DNA of 64,000 nucleotides from Brevibacterium ravenspurgense (GTDB lineage: Bacteria > Actinomycetota > Actinomycetes > Actinomycetales > Brevibacteriaceae). Positions within the stretch are counted from its first letter, which is position 1. The number at the start of each line of letters is the position of its first letter. The position numbers were made by a program, and so were the translations under genes. Below, piece after piece: positions 25,552 through 33,264 of this stretch. Below the pieces are notes generated by a model, which saw nothing but the letters and a program-made list of their open reading frames with translations, was not told the origin of the DNA and did not search any database. The DNA lies in assembly GCF_001584615.1 (NCBI RefSeq), contig NZ_LQQC01000008.1, positions 124,001-188,000 on the forward strand. The letters run 5' to 3'.

Positions 25552-27843
25552 GTGGCAGGAACGTACATTCTGGCTGAATCACCTCTGCAGCTGTTGTCAG
25601 GGCTGGAAGCTCTGCACGCTGTTCAGCACAGAAATGACGTGGTGGTCTGCATACGCGAAGACAGCCCCTCGCTGGCGGCGTTCGCAGGCAACCTGCCGGC
25701 GGGACTGCTGCCGGATGACTGTCTGCTGCATTCGGGTTTCCCCTCCCCCGCGCAGGCTGCACAGGCTGATCATCTGCTTCTGGGTGACCCCCTGTCGGGC
25801 AGGATCCAGCGGCTGTTGGCCGAATGCGCGGTCCGCCCGGGTGGCCTGCCGCACATTACGGTTCTCGACGACGGCTTTGCCACGGTCCGCGCTATTCGCC
25901 TGATCTTGAGCCCCACCCGTCAGGCGCTCGTCCGCGCCCGCGTCAAACCGACTGTCCGCCGCACTGCCCTCGGCCATGCCGCCGCCGCGGTGCTGCGCGG
26001 TGCGCTCAAGTTGGGCCGGCTTTCGTGGTTCAGCGCGCTGACACCGGATGAATCTTTGCCGCAGCGCTTCACGGCAGCCGGTGGGACACTCATCCGCCAT
26101 TCCTTTGCGCAGGTGCGCACGTGTTTGGAAGCCACCGCCCCTGACGCTCCCACCGACCGTGCGGTTATTGTGGGCACGGCCCTTGCCGCCGATGGGCTGA
26201 TCAATCAGCAGGCTCTCATCGACTGGACCGCCGAGATCGGCGCACAGCAGCCCGCCCTGTTCTTTGCTCACCGCCGCCAGACGGCCGACGAACTCGCTGT
26301 TCTCGACTCCTTGCCTGGCATCACGGTGGTGGAATCGGGCACACCGCTCGAATTGCGCTTGGCACCGTTCCCTGCGCACACCCCGGTGTATTCGCTGCCG
26401 TCAACGGCTGTCCAGACTCTGCCGCTGGTCATGGACTCCCCCGAAATCCACATCACGGAGATCCCGCGTGCCTGGTGGGAAACGTCTGCCCCGGACTCCC
26501 TGCGCCGAGAACTCAACGCACAGTCTGCTCTCTCACCCGGTCGGATGCTCGATTCTCAGGGTACGAGGCGCCACCGGCTTGTCGCTGTCTGCGACAGCGA
26601 GTCGTATCTCAAGTGGGCGGCCGCGATGCTCGACGGCTTCGATGACAGTTTTGAGACGGACCTGTGGATTGTCGAATCCCCCATTCAGCCCACCGGTGAG
26701 CAGATTGCCAACGCGGTGGCCGGAACTTCGAGGGCGGAAGCCGAAGTTCCCGTGATTCCAGTGTCGCGTTTGGAGGGTGAGCTGTCGGCTGTCAGCCCTG
26801 ACGTGGTGCTGGCAGCGGCTACTGGCCCTGTCGTCCAGACGGTGTATTCCACTGCTGCTCGCCTGCCACGCCGGCCCGGTTTGGTGTCGGGCCTTCCCGG
26901 CGTGGGTCTTCCGGCGACCGTCAAGGGACAGCGCTACCGCCGTCGCGGGGATGCTTTCATCGCCCATTCTGAACACGAGCGCCGCCTGTACCGCGAGGTC
27001 AACCGGCGTTTGGGTCTGCCGGTCGATGTGTGGGTGGGGCGCCTGCCCATGTTGAAGTCCGTGGGCGCTCCGCAGCCGCAGTTTGCTGACGGCACTCCGC
27101 CGAACCGTATTGTGTTTGCCCCGCAGGCGAAGGTTCCCGAAGAGCGCAGTCAGCGCCGCATGGTTCTGCTGGAGCTTGCGCGTGCCGGTAAGCAGCTCGG
27201 TGTTCCTGTCATCATCAAGGTCCGCAGCCGTCCCGGTGAACACGAAACCCACCACGAACAGCACACCTACATTGAGATCCTGTCGGAGCTCATTGCCGAA
27301 GGCGCTGTTGGGCCGGATGACCTGCAGGTTGAGGTTGGGCCGATGGCGGATTTCCTCACAGACGGAGCCGCACTTGTCACGGTGTCATCAACCGCGGCAC
27401 TGGAGTCCTTGGACAGGGGTCTGCGGACTTTCATCATCGGCGACTTCGGCGTCAGCCGGGACATGCTCAACGAGGTTTTCGCCGGTTCGAATCTCATCGG
27501 CAGCTTTGACGATCTTGCCGCAGGTAGGTTCCGTCACCCCGACCCGGCATGGCTTGAGGAGAACTACTTCCAGAAGCCCAGTGAGGAACTCACCCAGCAG
27601 CTGGCCTGCTTGGCTCGCCGGTCGGAGAACTACGAACTCGATGGCCGGAAGACCCGCGATTCGATTCAGTCGTGGCCGACTCTGCGTGCGGAGCTGCGAG
27701 CGCACGCTCCCAAGCAGGTGGTCAGCGTGTACCGGTTAGGCCGCAGTCTCGTCGACAACCTCACGGGTGTCGCGAAAAACCCAGGTGCGGTAGGCGTAGA
27801 AGCGGAACGCCATAGCCAGGGCGATGCCGACGATGTTCGTTGA
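25552..27843 (+). CDS. Two-domain putative glycosyltransferase: sialyltransferase-like N-terminus plus DUF6716-type C-terminus
   Basis: This 763-residue protein seems to be a fusion. Residues 1-335 open TYILAESPLQLLSGLEAL, which resembles the start of polysialyltransferase/capsule sialyltransferase-type proteins, but I see no secure catalytic motif. Residues 341-740 open HRLVAVCDSESYLKWAAAML, the hallmark of the DUF6716 group of putative glycosyltransferases found in actinobacterial wall-glycan loci, and include a FAPQAKVPEERSQRR block and VTVSSTAALESLDRG. The GTG at 25552 has an AGGAGG site. The last 36 codons lie antisense to the conserved end of gtrA (108-base overlap), so the tail is probably not functional. 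It is divergent from galE. The function is inferred from context; substrate unknown. Confidence 0.75.
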   Translation: MAGTYILAESPLQLLSGLEALHAVQHRNDVVVCIREDSPSLAAFAGNLPAGLLPDDCLLHSGFPSPAQAAQADHLLLGDPLSGRIQRLLAECAVRPGGLPHITVLDDGFATVRAIRLILSPTRQALVRARVKPTVRRTALGHAAAAVLRGALKLGRLSWFSALTPDESLPQRFTAAGGTLIRHSFAQVRTCLEATAPDAPTDRAVIVGTALAADGLINQQALIDWTAEIGAQQPALFFAHRRQTADELAVLDSLPGITVVESGTPLELRLAPFPAHTPVYSLPSTAVQTLPLVMDSPEIHITEIPRAWWETSAPDSLRRELNAQSALSPGRMLDSQGTRRHRLVAVCDSESYLKWAAAMLDGFDDSFETDLWIVESPIQPTGEQIANAVAGTSRAEAEVPVIPVSRLEGELSAVSPDVVLAAATGPVVQTVYSTAARLPRRPGLVSGLPGVGLPATVKGQRYRRRGDAFIAHSEHERRLYREVNRRLGLPVDVWVGRLPMLKSVGAPQPQFADGTPPNRIVFAPQAKVPEERSQRRMVLLELARAGKQLGVPVIIKVRSRPGEHETHHEQHTYIEILSELIAEGAVGPDDLQVEVGPMADFLTDGAALVTVSSTAALESLDRGLRTFIIGDFGVSRDMLNEVFAGSNLIGSFDDLAAGRFRHPDPAWLEENYFQKPSEELTQQLACLARRSENYELDGRKTRDSIQSWPTLRAELRAHAPKQVVSVYRLGRSLVDNLTGVAKNPGAVGVEAERHSQGDADDVR

Positions 27844-28203
27844 GATGTTGTAGGCGATGGGCCCGTGCAGGCCCAGCACGTACCAGGTGAAGGCCAGCGG
27901 CAGCACGGTGATGATCATGCCGGCTCCATTGACCAGGACGAACAGCACAAAGCCGCGCAGGTTCGAACCTGTTTCTCTGTCACCGTAGGTCCACAGTTTG
28001 TTGCCCATCCAGGCCACAATGACCGACGCGATGGTCGAAATGACCTTCGCTTTGATGGGGCCGTCGTGCAGCAGTGCGGGCACCGCCCACAGGCCGTACA
28101 CCAAGAGGTTGGAGAGCCCAACATCGACGATGTAGCTGACACCGCCGACGGTCAGGAACTGCAGCGCCTCTTTTATCAGCGAGCTGCGCCGACCGTCACT
28201 CAT
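27736..28203 (-). CDS. GtrA-family membrane protein
   Basis: This 155-residue protein has four hydrophobic segments and the GtrA ending RFYAYRTWVFRDTREV. Family members are thought to help move polyprenyl-phosphate-linked sugars across the membrane, working with a GtrB-type glycosyltransferase, which is encoded directly upstream. The start is taken at the ATG at 28203, giving an eight-base overlap with the GT2 stop; the open frame continues upstream inside that gene but without GtrA similarity. Its end overlaps the convergent DUF6716-type gene by 108 bases, and the conserved GtrA ending shows that this is the frame under selection there. Confidence 0.9.
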   Translation of the reverse strand: MSDGRRSSLIKEALQFLTVGGVSYIVDVGLSNLLVYGLWAVPALLHDGPIKAKVISTIASVIVAWMGNKLWTYGDRETGSNLRGFVLFVLVNGAGMIITVLPLAFTWYVLGLHGPIAYNISTNIVGIALAMAFRFYAYRTWVFRDTREVVDETAA

Positions 28204-29155
28204 TTCCAGGTGCCGGCAGTGCCAGGTAGTGCAGGCGTGAGGTTTCGCGGCGAGCGCGACGCACGCCGTCCATGATGATTCCCACGGAGCCCATGAGGAA
28301 CGCAAGGATCATGCAGCCGGCTGACAGCAGCGCAGTGGGCAGGCGGGGTACGTAGCCGGTTTGGAAGAACTCCCACACCACGGGGATTCCCAGGAGCAGC
28401 GAAATGAGTGCGAACAGCGCTGTCAGTCCGCCGTAGAACAGGCGCGGCCTTTCGTGGGCTGTCAGCTGGGTGATGAGCCACAGGATCCTGAAGCCGTCTT
28501 TGAAGGTGGACAGCTTCGAGAAGCTGCCTTCGGGACGGTCGCGGAAGCCCACGGGGTATTCCGTGTTGGGCAGTCGCAGCGACATGGTGTGCACCGTCAG
28601 TTCGGTTTCGATTTCAAAGTGGCGGCTGACCGCGGGGAAGGATTTGACGAATCTGCGTGAGAACACGCGGAATCCGGACAGCATGTCGGTGACGTTGTCG
28701 CGGAACATCCAGCTGGTCAGCACGTTGAATGCACGGTTGCCGCGTTCGTGCCCCGGTCGGTAGGCCGTTGAGTCAGCGGGAGTGCGCACGCCGAGCACGT
28801 GGTCGTAGTTGCCGTCGATCATGGTCTGCACCATGCCGGGGGCGTCGGCGGCTTCGTAGGTGTCGTCACCGTCGATGATCAGGTAGATGTCCGCGTCGAC
28901 GTCCGCGAAAGCCCGCCGGATGACATTGCCCTTGCCGGGACGGTTTTCAAAGCGCACGATTGCGCCCGCTTCCCGTGCGACTTCGGCTGTGTTGTCGGAG
29001 CAGTTGTTGGCGTAGACGTAGATGTCAGCTCCGGGCAGGGCGGCACGCAGGTCAGAGATGACTTTGCCGACGGTCAGCTCTTCGTTGTGGCACGGGACGA
29101 TGGCGGCAATGCGGCGCGAGCCGAAGGGGGTGTTCTCTTGCACTCTCAGCTTCAC
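28196..29155 (-). CDS. Polyprenyl-phosphate glycosyltransferase, GT2 (GtrB/DPM1-like)
   Basis: This 319-residue protein has a GT-A domain of the dolichol-phosphate-mannose synthase type: IAAIVPCHNEELTVGKVISD, YVYANNCSDNT, then the metal-binding IIDGDDTYEAAD and the membrane-proximal RDRPEGSFSK block. Two hydrophobic segments follow (about residues 228-250 and 265-290). It would load a sugar on undecaprenyl phosphate for a GT-C-type transferase, with GtrA as flipping partner. The start is uncertain: GTG at 29155 lies near a TACAGT -10 box, an ATG at 29209 and a GTG at 29143 are alternatives, and none has a clear ribosome-binding site. Confidence 0.88.
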   Translation of the reverse strand: MKLRVQENTPFGSRRIAAIVPCHNEELTVGKVISDLRAALPGADIYVYANNCSDNTAEVAREAGAIVRFENRPGKGNVIRRAFADVDADIYLIIDGDDTYEAADAPGMVQTMIDGNYDHVLGVRTPADSTAYRPGHERGNRAFNVLTSWMFRDNVTDMLSGFRVFSRRFVKSFPAVSRHFEIETELTVHTMSLRLPNTEYPVGFRDRPEGSFSKLSTFKDGFRILWLITQLTAHERPRLFYGGLTALFALISLLLGIPVVWEFFQTGYVPRLPTALLSAGCMILAFLMGSVGIIMDGVRRARRETSRLHYLALPAPGNE

Positions 29156-29224
29156 AGGTTCGACGGGACTGTATGCACTGCAATGGTAGCCGCCCACTGT
29201 GAGGAGCATTGCCGAAAAACGGAT

Positions 29225-31330
29225 TTATTCGGCAGGTGTGATCAACGGGACGATCTCCCGGGTGATGTAGGCACCGAGTGTTTTCGAGTACTCGACCGTG
29301 ATGTGGTTGGAGTCGCGGTAGACGGCGCGCGATCCGATGACCGCCGGACAGGTGCTCTCGGTGCAGAACGCATCGAGGGTGTCGGCATAGTCAACCCCGT
29401 CGCCTGCGGCCTCTGCGGCAGCCCGCAGCGGCTTATTGGATTTCTCTTCTGCCGGGCCGGGCCTTGGGAAGTCACACGTGCTGGTGTCGTCACCTGCGGC
29501 AGCCACGCAGTCGGCCATGTTCTCCCCGTCTGGGACTTCGGGAGAATCGCCGAGTGCGATGATCTTCGCACCATTCAGCTTGTCTGTCAGCTGCTTGAAC
29601 ACCGCGTCGTAGCCGCGCTGCGCAGCTGACTGGCCGCCAGCGAAGTCGTCGTAGCGGCGGTTGGTGATGAAGACCGCATCGGGCTTCTGCTGCTCAATGC
29701 TGCCCAGCATGTCAGGCACGGCCCGGGAGCACACGAAGCCCTGACGCTGCTGTTCAAAGGAGCGCGGCTCCGGGTTGAGCGGGCAGTTTTCGCGTGCGAT
29801 GACGACAATCTTCCAGCTGTCGCGGCTCAGCGCTTCTTCGAATGCTGGCACCCACTGCACAGCGTGGGAATCCCCTGCCACGACGAGGGTTTTGGTTCCG
29901 TTCTTGTCCCCGGTGACACACGGCCGGGTATCTGACGAGGTGCCAAGGGCGGGCACATCTCCGCACCCTGCGAATGTGGGATAGTTTTCGCCGATCGAAC
30001 CCAGTCCCGGTTTGAGCGGCTGGTTTTGGTAGCGCGGTTCGTACATGGTGGTCCGCAGGGATCGGAAGCCGGGCCCGAATTCCCCAGCCGTGTTGAGTTC
30101 TGGTGGGGCAAATACTTGAGCTTCAGCGGCGGCGACCTTCGCCTCGTCCATTTTGACCAGCGTGTGCGGCACGGTGCCGATACCGACTGCGGCGGTGACA
30201 GCGATGAGCGCCCCGGCCAGTGTCAGCGGGGATGAGCGGCGCATGGTCGGTGAGTGCAGGATCGGCTTTTCGAACAGGTAGAAGCTGAATCCGGCAATGA
30301 GGATGGAGGCCAGCACGATGATGACGGCTTCGAGCACGGTGGCTTTGCGGCCGGCGAGCGCTTCGAAGAACACGATGATCGGGAAGTGCCACAGGTACAT
30401 GGAGTACGACCAGTCGCCGATTCTCTGTACGGGCCAGAGCTCGAAGATCCGCTGTGGGGATCCCCACCCGGTGGTGTGGCCGGCGGTGATGACGGCGGCG
30501 GTTGCAACGACCGGGACGAGTGCGGTCAGACCGGGGAACGGAATGTCGCCGGAGTACACGAAGGCACAGACGATGATGGTGAGGGTGCCGATCAGTGCCA
30601 GCCATTTGCGGGTGCGGGGAAAGCGCACGGGGTCGCCCAGGTAGACCGCCAGAAGACCACCGACTCCCAGTTCCCACACGCGTGACAGCGTGTAGAAGTA
30701 GGCGCTGGTGGGGTTGTGAGCAGTGATGTAGACGCTGTAGGCGAATGATCCTCCGACCACTGCGAAGAACAGCACGGTGGCGATCACCTTGACGCGGCGG
30801 CGGTGGCGGATGTCGTCGGTGGGGCTGGCCCAGCGGATGCGCTGGGCTATGTGCCATGCGGCGACCACCAGCATGGGCCAGAAGATGTAGAACTGCTCTT
30901 CGATCGACAGCGACCAGAAGTGCTGGAAGGGCGTCGGGGCGCTGTCGGCTGCTAGATAGTCGACGGATTGTTGGGCCAGTGCGTAGTTCTGCACGTAGAA
31001 GCCGGAAGCGACAGCCTGCAGGCTCAGGGTGGCAAACTGTGAGCGCGGCAGTATGAAAAGCGACGCGATGGTCACCGTGATGATGGTCAGTGTGGCCGCC
31101 GGCAGGATTCGGCGTGCTCGGTTAGCCCAGAAGTCGGCGGCGGAGATTCTGCCGTGTTCGGCTACGCGGCGCAGCAGGCCCGCGGTGATGAGGTAGCCGG
31201 AGATGACGAAGAAGACGTCCACGCCGATGAATCCGCCCGGCAGCCAGTCGGGGTTGATGTGGTAGACGACGACGGCGAGCACTGCGATTGTGCGCAGGGC
31301 CTGAATTTCACCGCGATACTTCCTCACCAT
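29225..31330 (-). CDS. OatA/OafA-type membrane O-acyltransferase with SGNH domain
   Basis: This 701-residue protein is a close paralogue of the one at 19183: KYRGEIQALRTIAVLAVVVY and HINPDWLPGGFIGVDVFFVI at the start, FQHFWSLSIEEQFYIFWPML, about ten membrane helices to residue 380, then an outer SGNH domain with VVAGDSHAVQWVPAFEEAL and DSNHITVEYSKTLGAYI. It should O-acylate a surface glycan. The ATG at 31330 lies seven bases behind a TAAGAT -10 box, which points to a leaderless mRNA. The GT2 and gtrA genes follow on the same strand 69 bases later and may be cotranscribed. Confidence 0.92.
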   Translation of the reverse strand: MVRKYRGEIQALRTIAVLAVVVYHINPDWLPGGFIGVDVFFVISGYLITAGLLRRVAEHGRISAADFWANRARRILPAATLTIITVTIASLFILPRSQFATLSLQAVASGFYVQNYALAQQSVDYLAADSAPTPFQHFWSLSIEEQFYIFWPMLVVAAWHIAQRIRWASPTDDIRHRRRVKVIATVLFFAVVGGSFAYSVYITAHNPTSAYFYTLSRVWELGVGGLLAVYLGDPVRFPRTRKWLALIGTLTIIVCAFVYSGDIPFPGLTALVPVVATAAVITAGHTTGWGSPQRIFELWPVQRIGDWSYSMYLWHFPIIVFFEALAGRKATVLEAVIIVLASILIAGFSFYLFEKPILHSPTMRRSSPLTLAGALIAVTAAVGIGTVPHTLVKMDEAKVAAAEAQVFAPPELNTAGEFGPGFRSLRTTMYEPRYQNQPLKPGLGSIGENYPTFAGCGDVPALGTSSDTRPCVTGDKNGTKTLVVAGDSHAVQWVPAFEEALSRDSWKIVVIARENCPLNPEPRSFEQQRQGFVCSRAVPDMLGSIEQQKPDAVFITNRRYDDFAGGQSAAQRGYDAVFKQLTDKLNGAKIIALGDSPEVPDGENMADCVAAAGDDTSTCDFPRPGPAEEKSNKPLRAAAEAAGDGVDYADTLDAFCTESTCPAVIGSRAVYRDSNHITVEYSKTLGAYITREIVPLITPAE

Positions 31331-31337
31331 CGGGGTT

Positions 31338-31343
31338 ATCTTA
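31338..31343 (-). promoter_or_regulatory. -10 box of a leaderless promoter for the acyltransferase
   Basis: TAAGAT on the minus strand ends seven bases before the ATG at 31330, and the gap AACCCCG has no ribosome-binding site. Confidence 0.5.
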
Positions 31344-31496
31344 GTGAACTACTTCTGTGCGCGATTTCACGACGCTTTATGACGAGCAGAACGGCGAAGA
31401 GCGTCATATGGTGTCACAATTTTCTTTGCTGTCTGTGTCGGAACTCCCCCGCTTGCTTGGCACAGCGGCTTATCCCCACGGAAAGGAAACTGCCGG

Positions 31497-32471
31497 GTGA
31501 TCACTCTGACTGGCCTGACGAAGGAATTCGCGGGCACCACGGCTTTACGCGGTATCGACTTACAGGTTGATGCCGGCCTCATTCACGGCATTGTCGGCCG
31601 TTCCGGCGCTGGCAAGTCGACCCTCATCCGCTGCCTGACGGGGCTGGAGCGCCCCACGTCCGGCACGGTGGAAATCGATGGTGTCGATGTCACTGAGCTG
31701 CGCGGAGCTGCTCTGAGGAAGGCCCGCCGCAATATCGGCATGGTGTTCCAGCACGCTGAGCTGCTGTCGGCGAAAACCGCTCTGCAGAACATTGCCCACC
31801 CGCTGTTGGTTGCCGGTGTGCCGAAGAAGGAAGCCTTCGCAAAAGCCGAATCGCTTCTGGAGCGTGTTGGTCTGGAAGGCCGCGGCGGCAGCTACCCCGC
31901 TCAGCTGTCGGGTGGTCAGCGTCAGCGTGTGGGCATTGCCCGTGCCCTGGCAGCTGACCCGCAGATCCTGCTGTGTGATGAGCCCACCTCGGCCCTTGAT
32001 TCCACGACGACAGCCCAGATTCTGGGCCTCATTCGCCAGCTGCGCGACGAACTGGGCATTACGGTGCTCATCATCACCCACGAAATGTCGGTGGTGCGTG
32101 AAATCTGTGATTCGGTGACTCTGCTGGCTGAGGGCAAGAACATGAAGACGGGCCGTCTGCGCGACATTCTTGCTGATCCCTCGTCACCGCTGGCGAAGGA
32201 CCTCATTCCCCTGCCGTCGGCACCCCTGCCGAAGGAGGGTGAGGAACGCAGGACTCTGGAAGTCAGCTTGGCGGGAACGTCAGCTGCAAAGCTGTTTGCG
32301 CTGGCTGAATCTGCTGGCGCCCCGGTTGCCGAGGTGCAGGCGGGAACTCTTGAGACGATCGACGGTCTGGAGGTCGGCAGGCTGCGTGTGCGCAGTACCG
32401 ATGACGTTGCCACTGTGCGCCTGGGCAAGGCTCTGGCGGATGCCGGAATCTTCTGCAAGGAGGCACGCTGA
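31497..32471 (+). CDS. metN: Methionine ABC transporter ATP-binding protein
   Basis: This 324-residue protein is the ATPase of a MetNIQ-type importer for methionine. The Walker A motif is GRSGAGKST near residue 34, the signature is LSGGQRQRVGIARAL, Walker B is ILLCDEPTSALD, and the switch histidine lies in VLIITHEMSVV. A C-terminal regulatory NIL-type domain (residues 240-324) is recognisable from ETIDGLEVGRLRVRS. The start is GTG at 31497 with GGAAAGGA upstream. metI follows with overlapping stop and start, but no gene for the binding lipoprotein MetQ is adjacent. Confidence 0.93.
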   Translation: MITLTGLTKEFAGTTALRGIDLQVDAGLIHGIVGRSGAGKSTLIRCLTGLERPTSGTVEIDGVDVTELRGAALRKARRNIGMVFQHAELLSAKTALQNIAHPLLVAGVPKKEAFAKAESLLERVGLEGRGGSYPAQLSGGQRQRVGIARALAADPQILLCDEPTSALDSTTTAQILGLIRQLRDELGITVLIITHEMSVVREICDSVTLLAEGKNMKTGRLRDILADPSSPLAKDLIPLPSAPLPKEGEERRTLEVSLAGTSAAKLFALAESAGAPVAEVQAGTLETIDGLEVGRLRVRSTDDVATVRLGKALADAGIFCKEAR

Positions 32472-33175
32472 TGTTTGCTTCTGATGTTGTGCTTGCTGCT
32501 GCCGACAAACCAAGGTGGCTGAACAACCCGGCCATCACGAAGGACCTTCTGCCGGCGACGATTGAGACGCTGCAGATGACGGTGTTTTCCACGCTGTTCG
32601 CCGTTCTGCTGGGCCTGCCCTTGGGCATTTGGCTGTGGGTCACTGCGAAGGGGTCGCTGGCGCCGCAGCTGACGGTGCACAGGGTTGTCAGTGCGATTGT
32701 CGACTTCGGCCGGTCGATTCCGTTCATCATTCTGATGATTGCGATCATCCCGTTCACCCGCTTTGTTGTGGGCACGGCTTTGGGTTGGCAGGCGACTGTT
32801 GTTCCGCTGGCCATTGGCGCTATTCCGTTTTTTGCCCGTCTGGTTGAGGTTGCGCTGCGCGAGGTTGCCAGCGGCAAGATCGAGGCTGTGCAGATGATGG
32901 GTGCTACGAACTTTCAGATCATCCGTCAGGTGCTGATTCCCGAGGCGCTGCCGGGCCTCATTTCAGCGGTCACCGTCACTGCGGTCAACCTGGTGTCGTA
33001 CACGGCTATGGCCGGTGCTGTTGGCGGTGGTGGTCTGGGCGCTTTGGCTATTTCCTATGGCTACCAGCGCTACCAGGGCGATGTCATGATCGCCTGCATT
33101 GTGCTGCTGGTGGCGATTGTCGTCATCATCCAGCGTGTGGGTGACTGGCTGGCTCGCCGGGTCGACCACCGCTGA
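32471..33175 (+). CDS. metI: Methionine ABC transporter permease
   Basis: This 234-residue integral membrane protein has five or six hydrophobic segments and the MetI-type permease block GKIEAVQMMGATNFQIIRQV followed by LIPEALPGLISAVTVT, where the EAA-like loop contacts the ATPase. GQ-type features such as YTAMAGAVGGGGLGALAISY are typical of D-methionine permeases. Its ATG shares one base with the metN stop (TGATG), so the two are translationally coupled. A hairpin follows 20 bases behind. Confidence 0.93.
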   Translation: MFASDVVLAAADKPRWLNNPAITKDLLPATIETLQMTVFSTLFAVLLGLPLGIWLWVTAKGSLAPQLTVHRVVSAIVDFGRSIPFIILMIAIIPFTRFVVGTALGWQATVVPLAIGAIPFFARLVEVALREVASGKIEAVQMMGATNFQIIRQVLIPEALPGLISAVTVTAVNLVSYTAMAGAVGGGGLGALAISYGYQRYQGDVMIACIVLLVAIVVIIQRVGDWLARRVDHR

Positions 33176-33195
33176 TCTGAGCTTTCTGGCAACTG

Positions 33196-33252
33196 ACGAG
33201 GCGGAGGTCCGGTCCCGCGGTAACCCGCGGGAATTCTGAACCTCCGCCTCGT
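33196..33252. terminator. Bidirectional hairpin between metI and fhs
   Basis: Perfect 13-base arms ACGAGGCGGAGGT and ACCTCCGCCTCGT enclose a smaller hairpin CCGCGG...CCGCGG. It lies between convergent genes. The outer arms carry the ACGAGG motif shared with the hairpins at 9358, 52531 and 59085. Confidence 0.65.
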
Positions 33253-33264
33253 TCGTGTGTGGGG

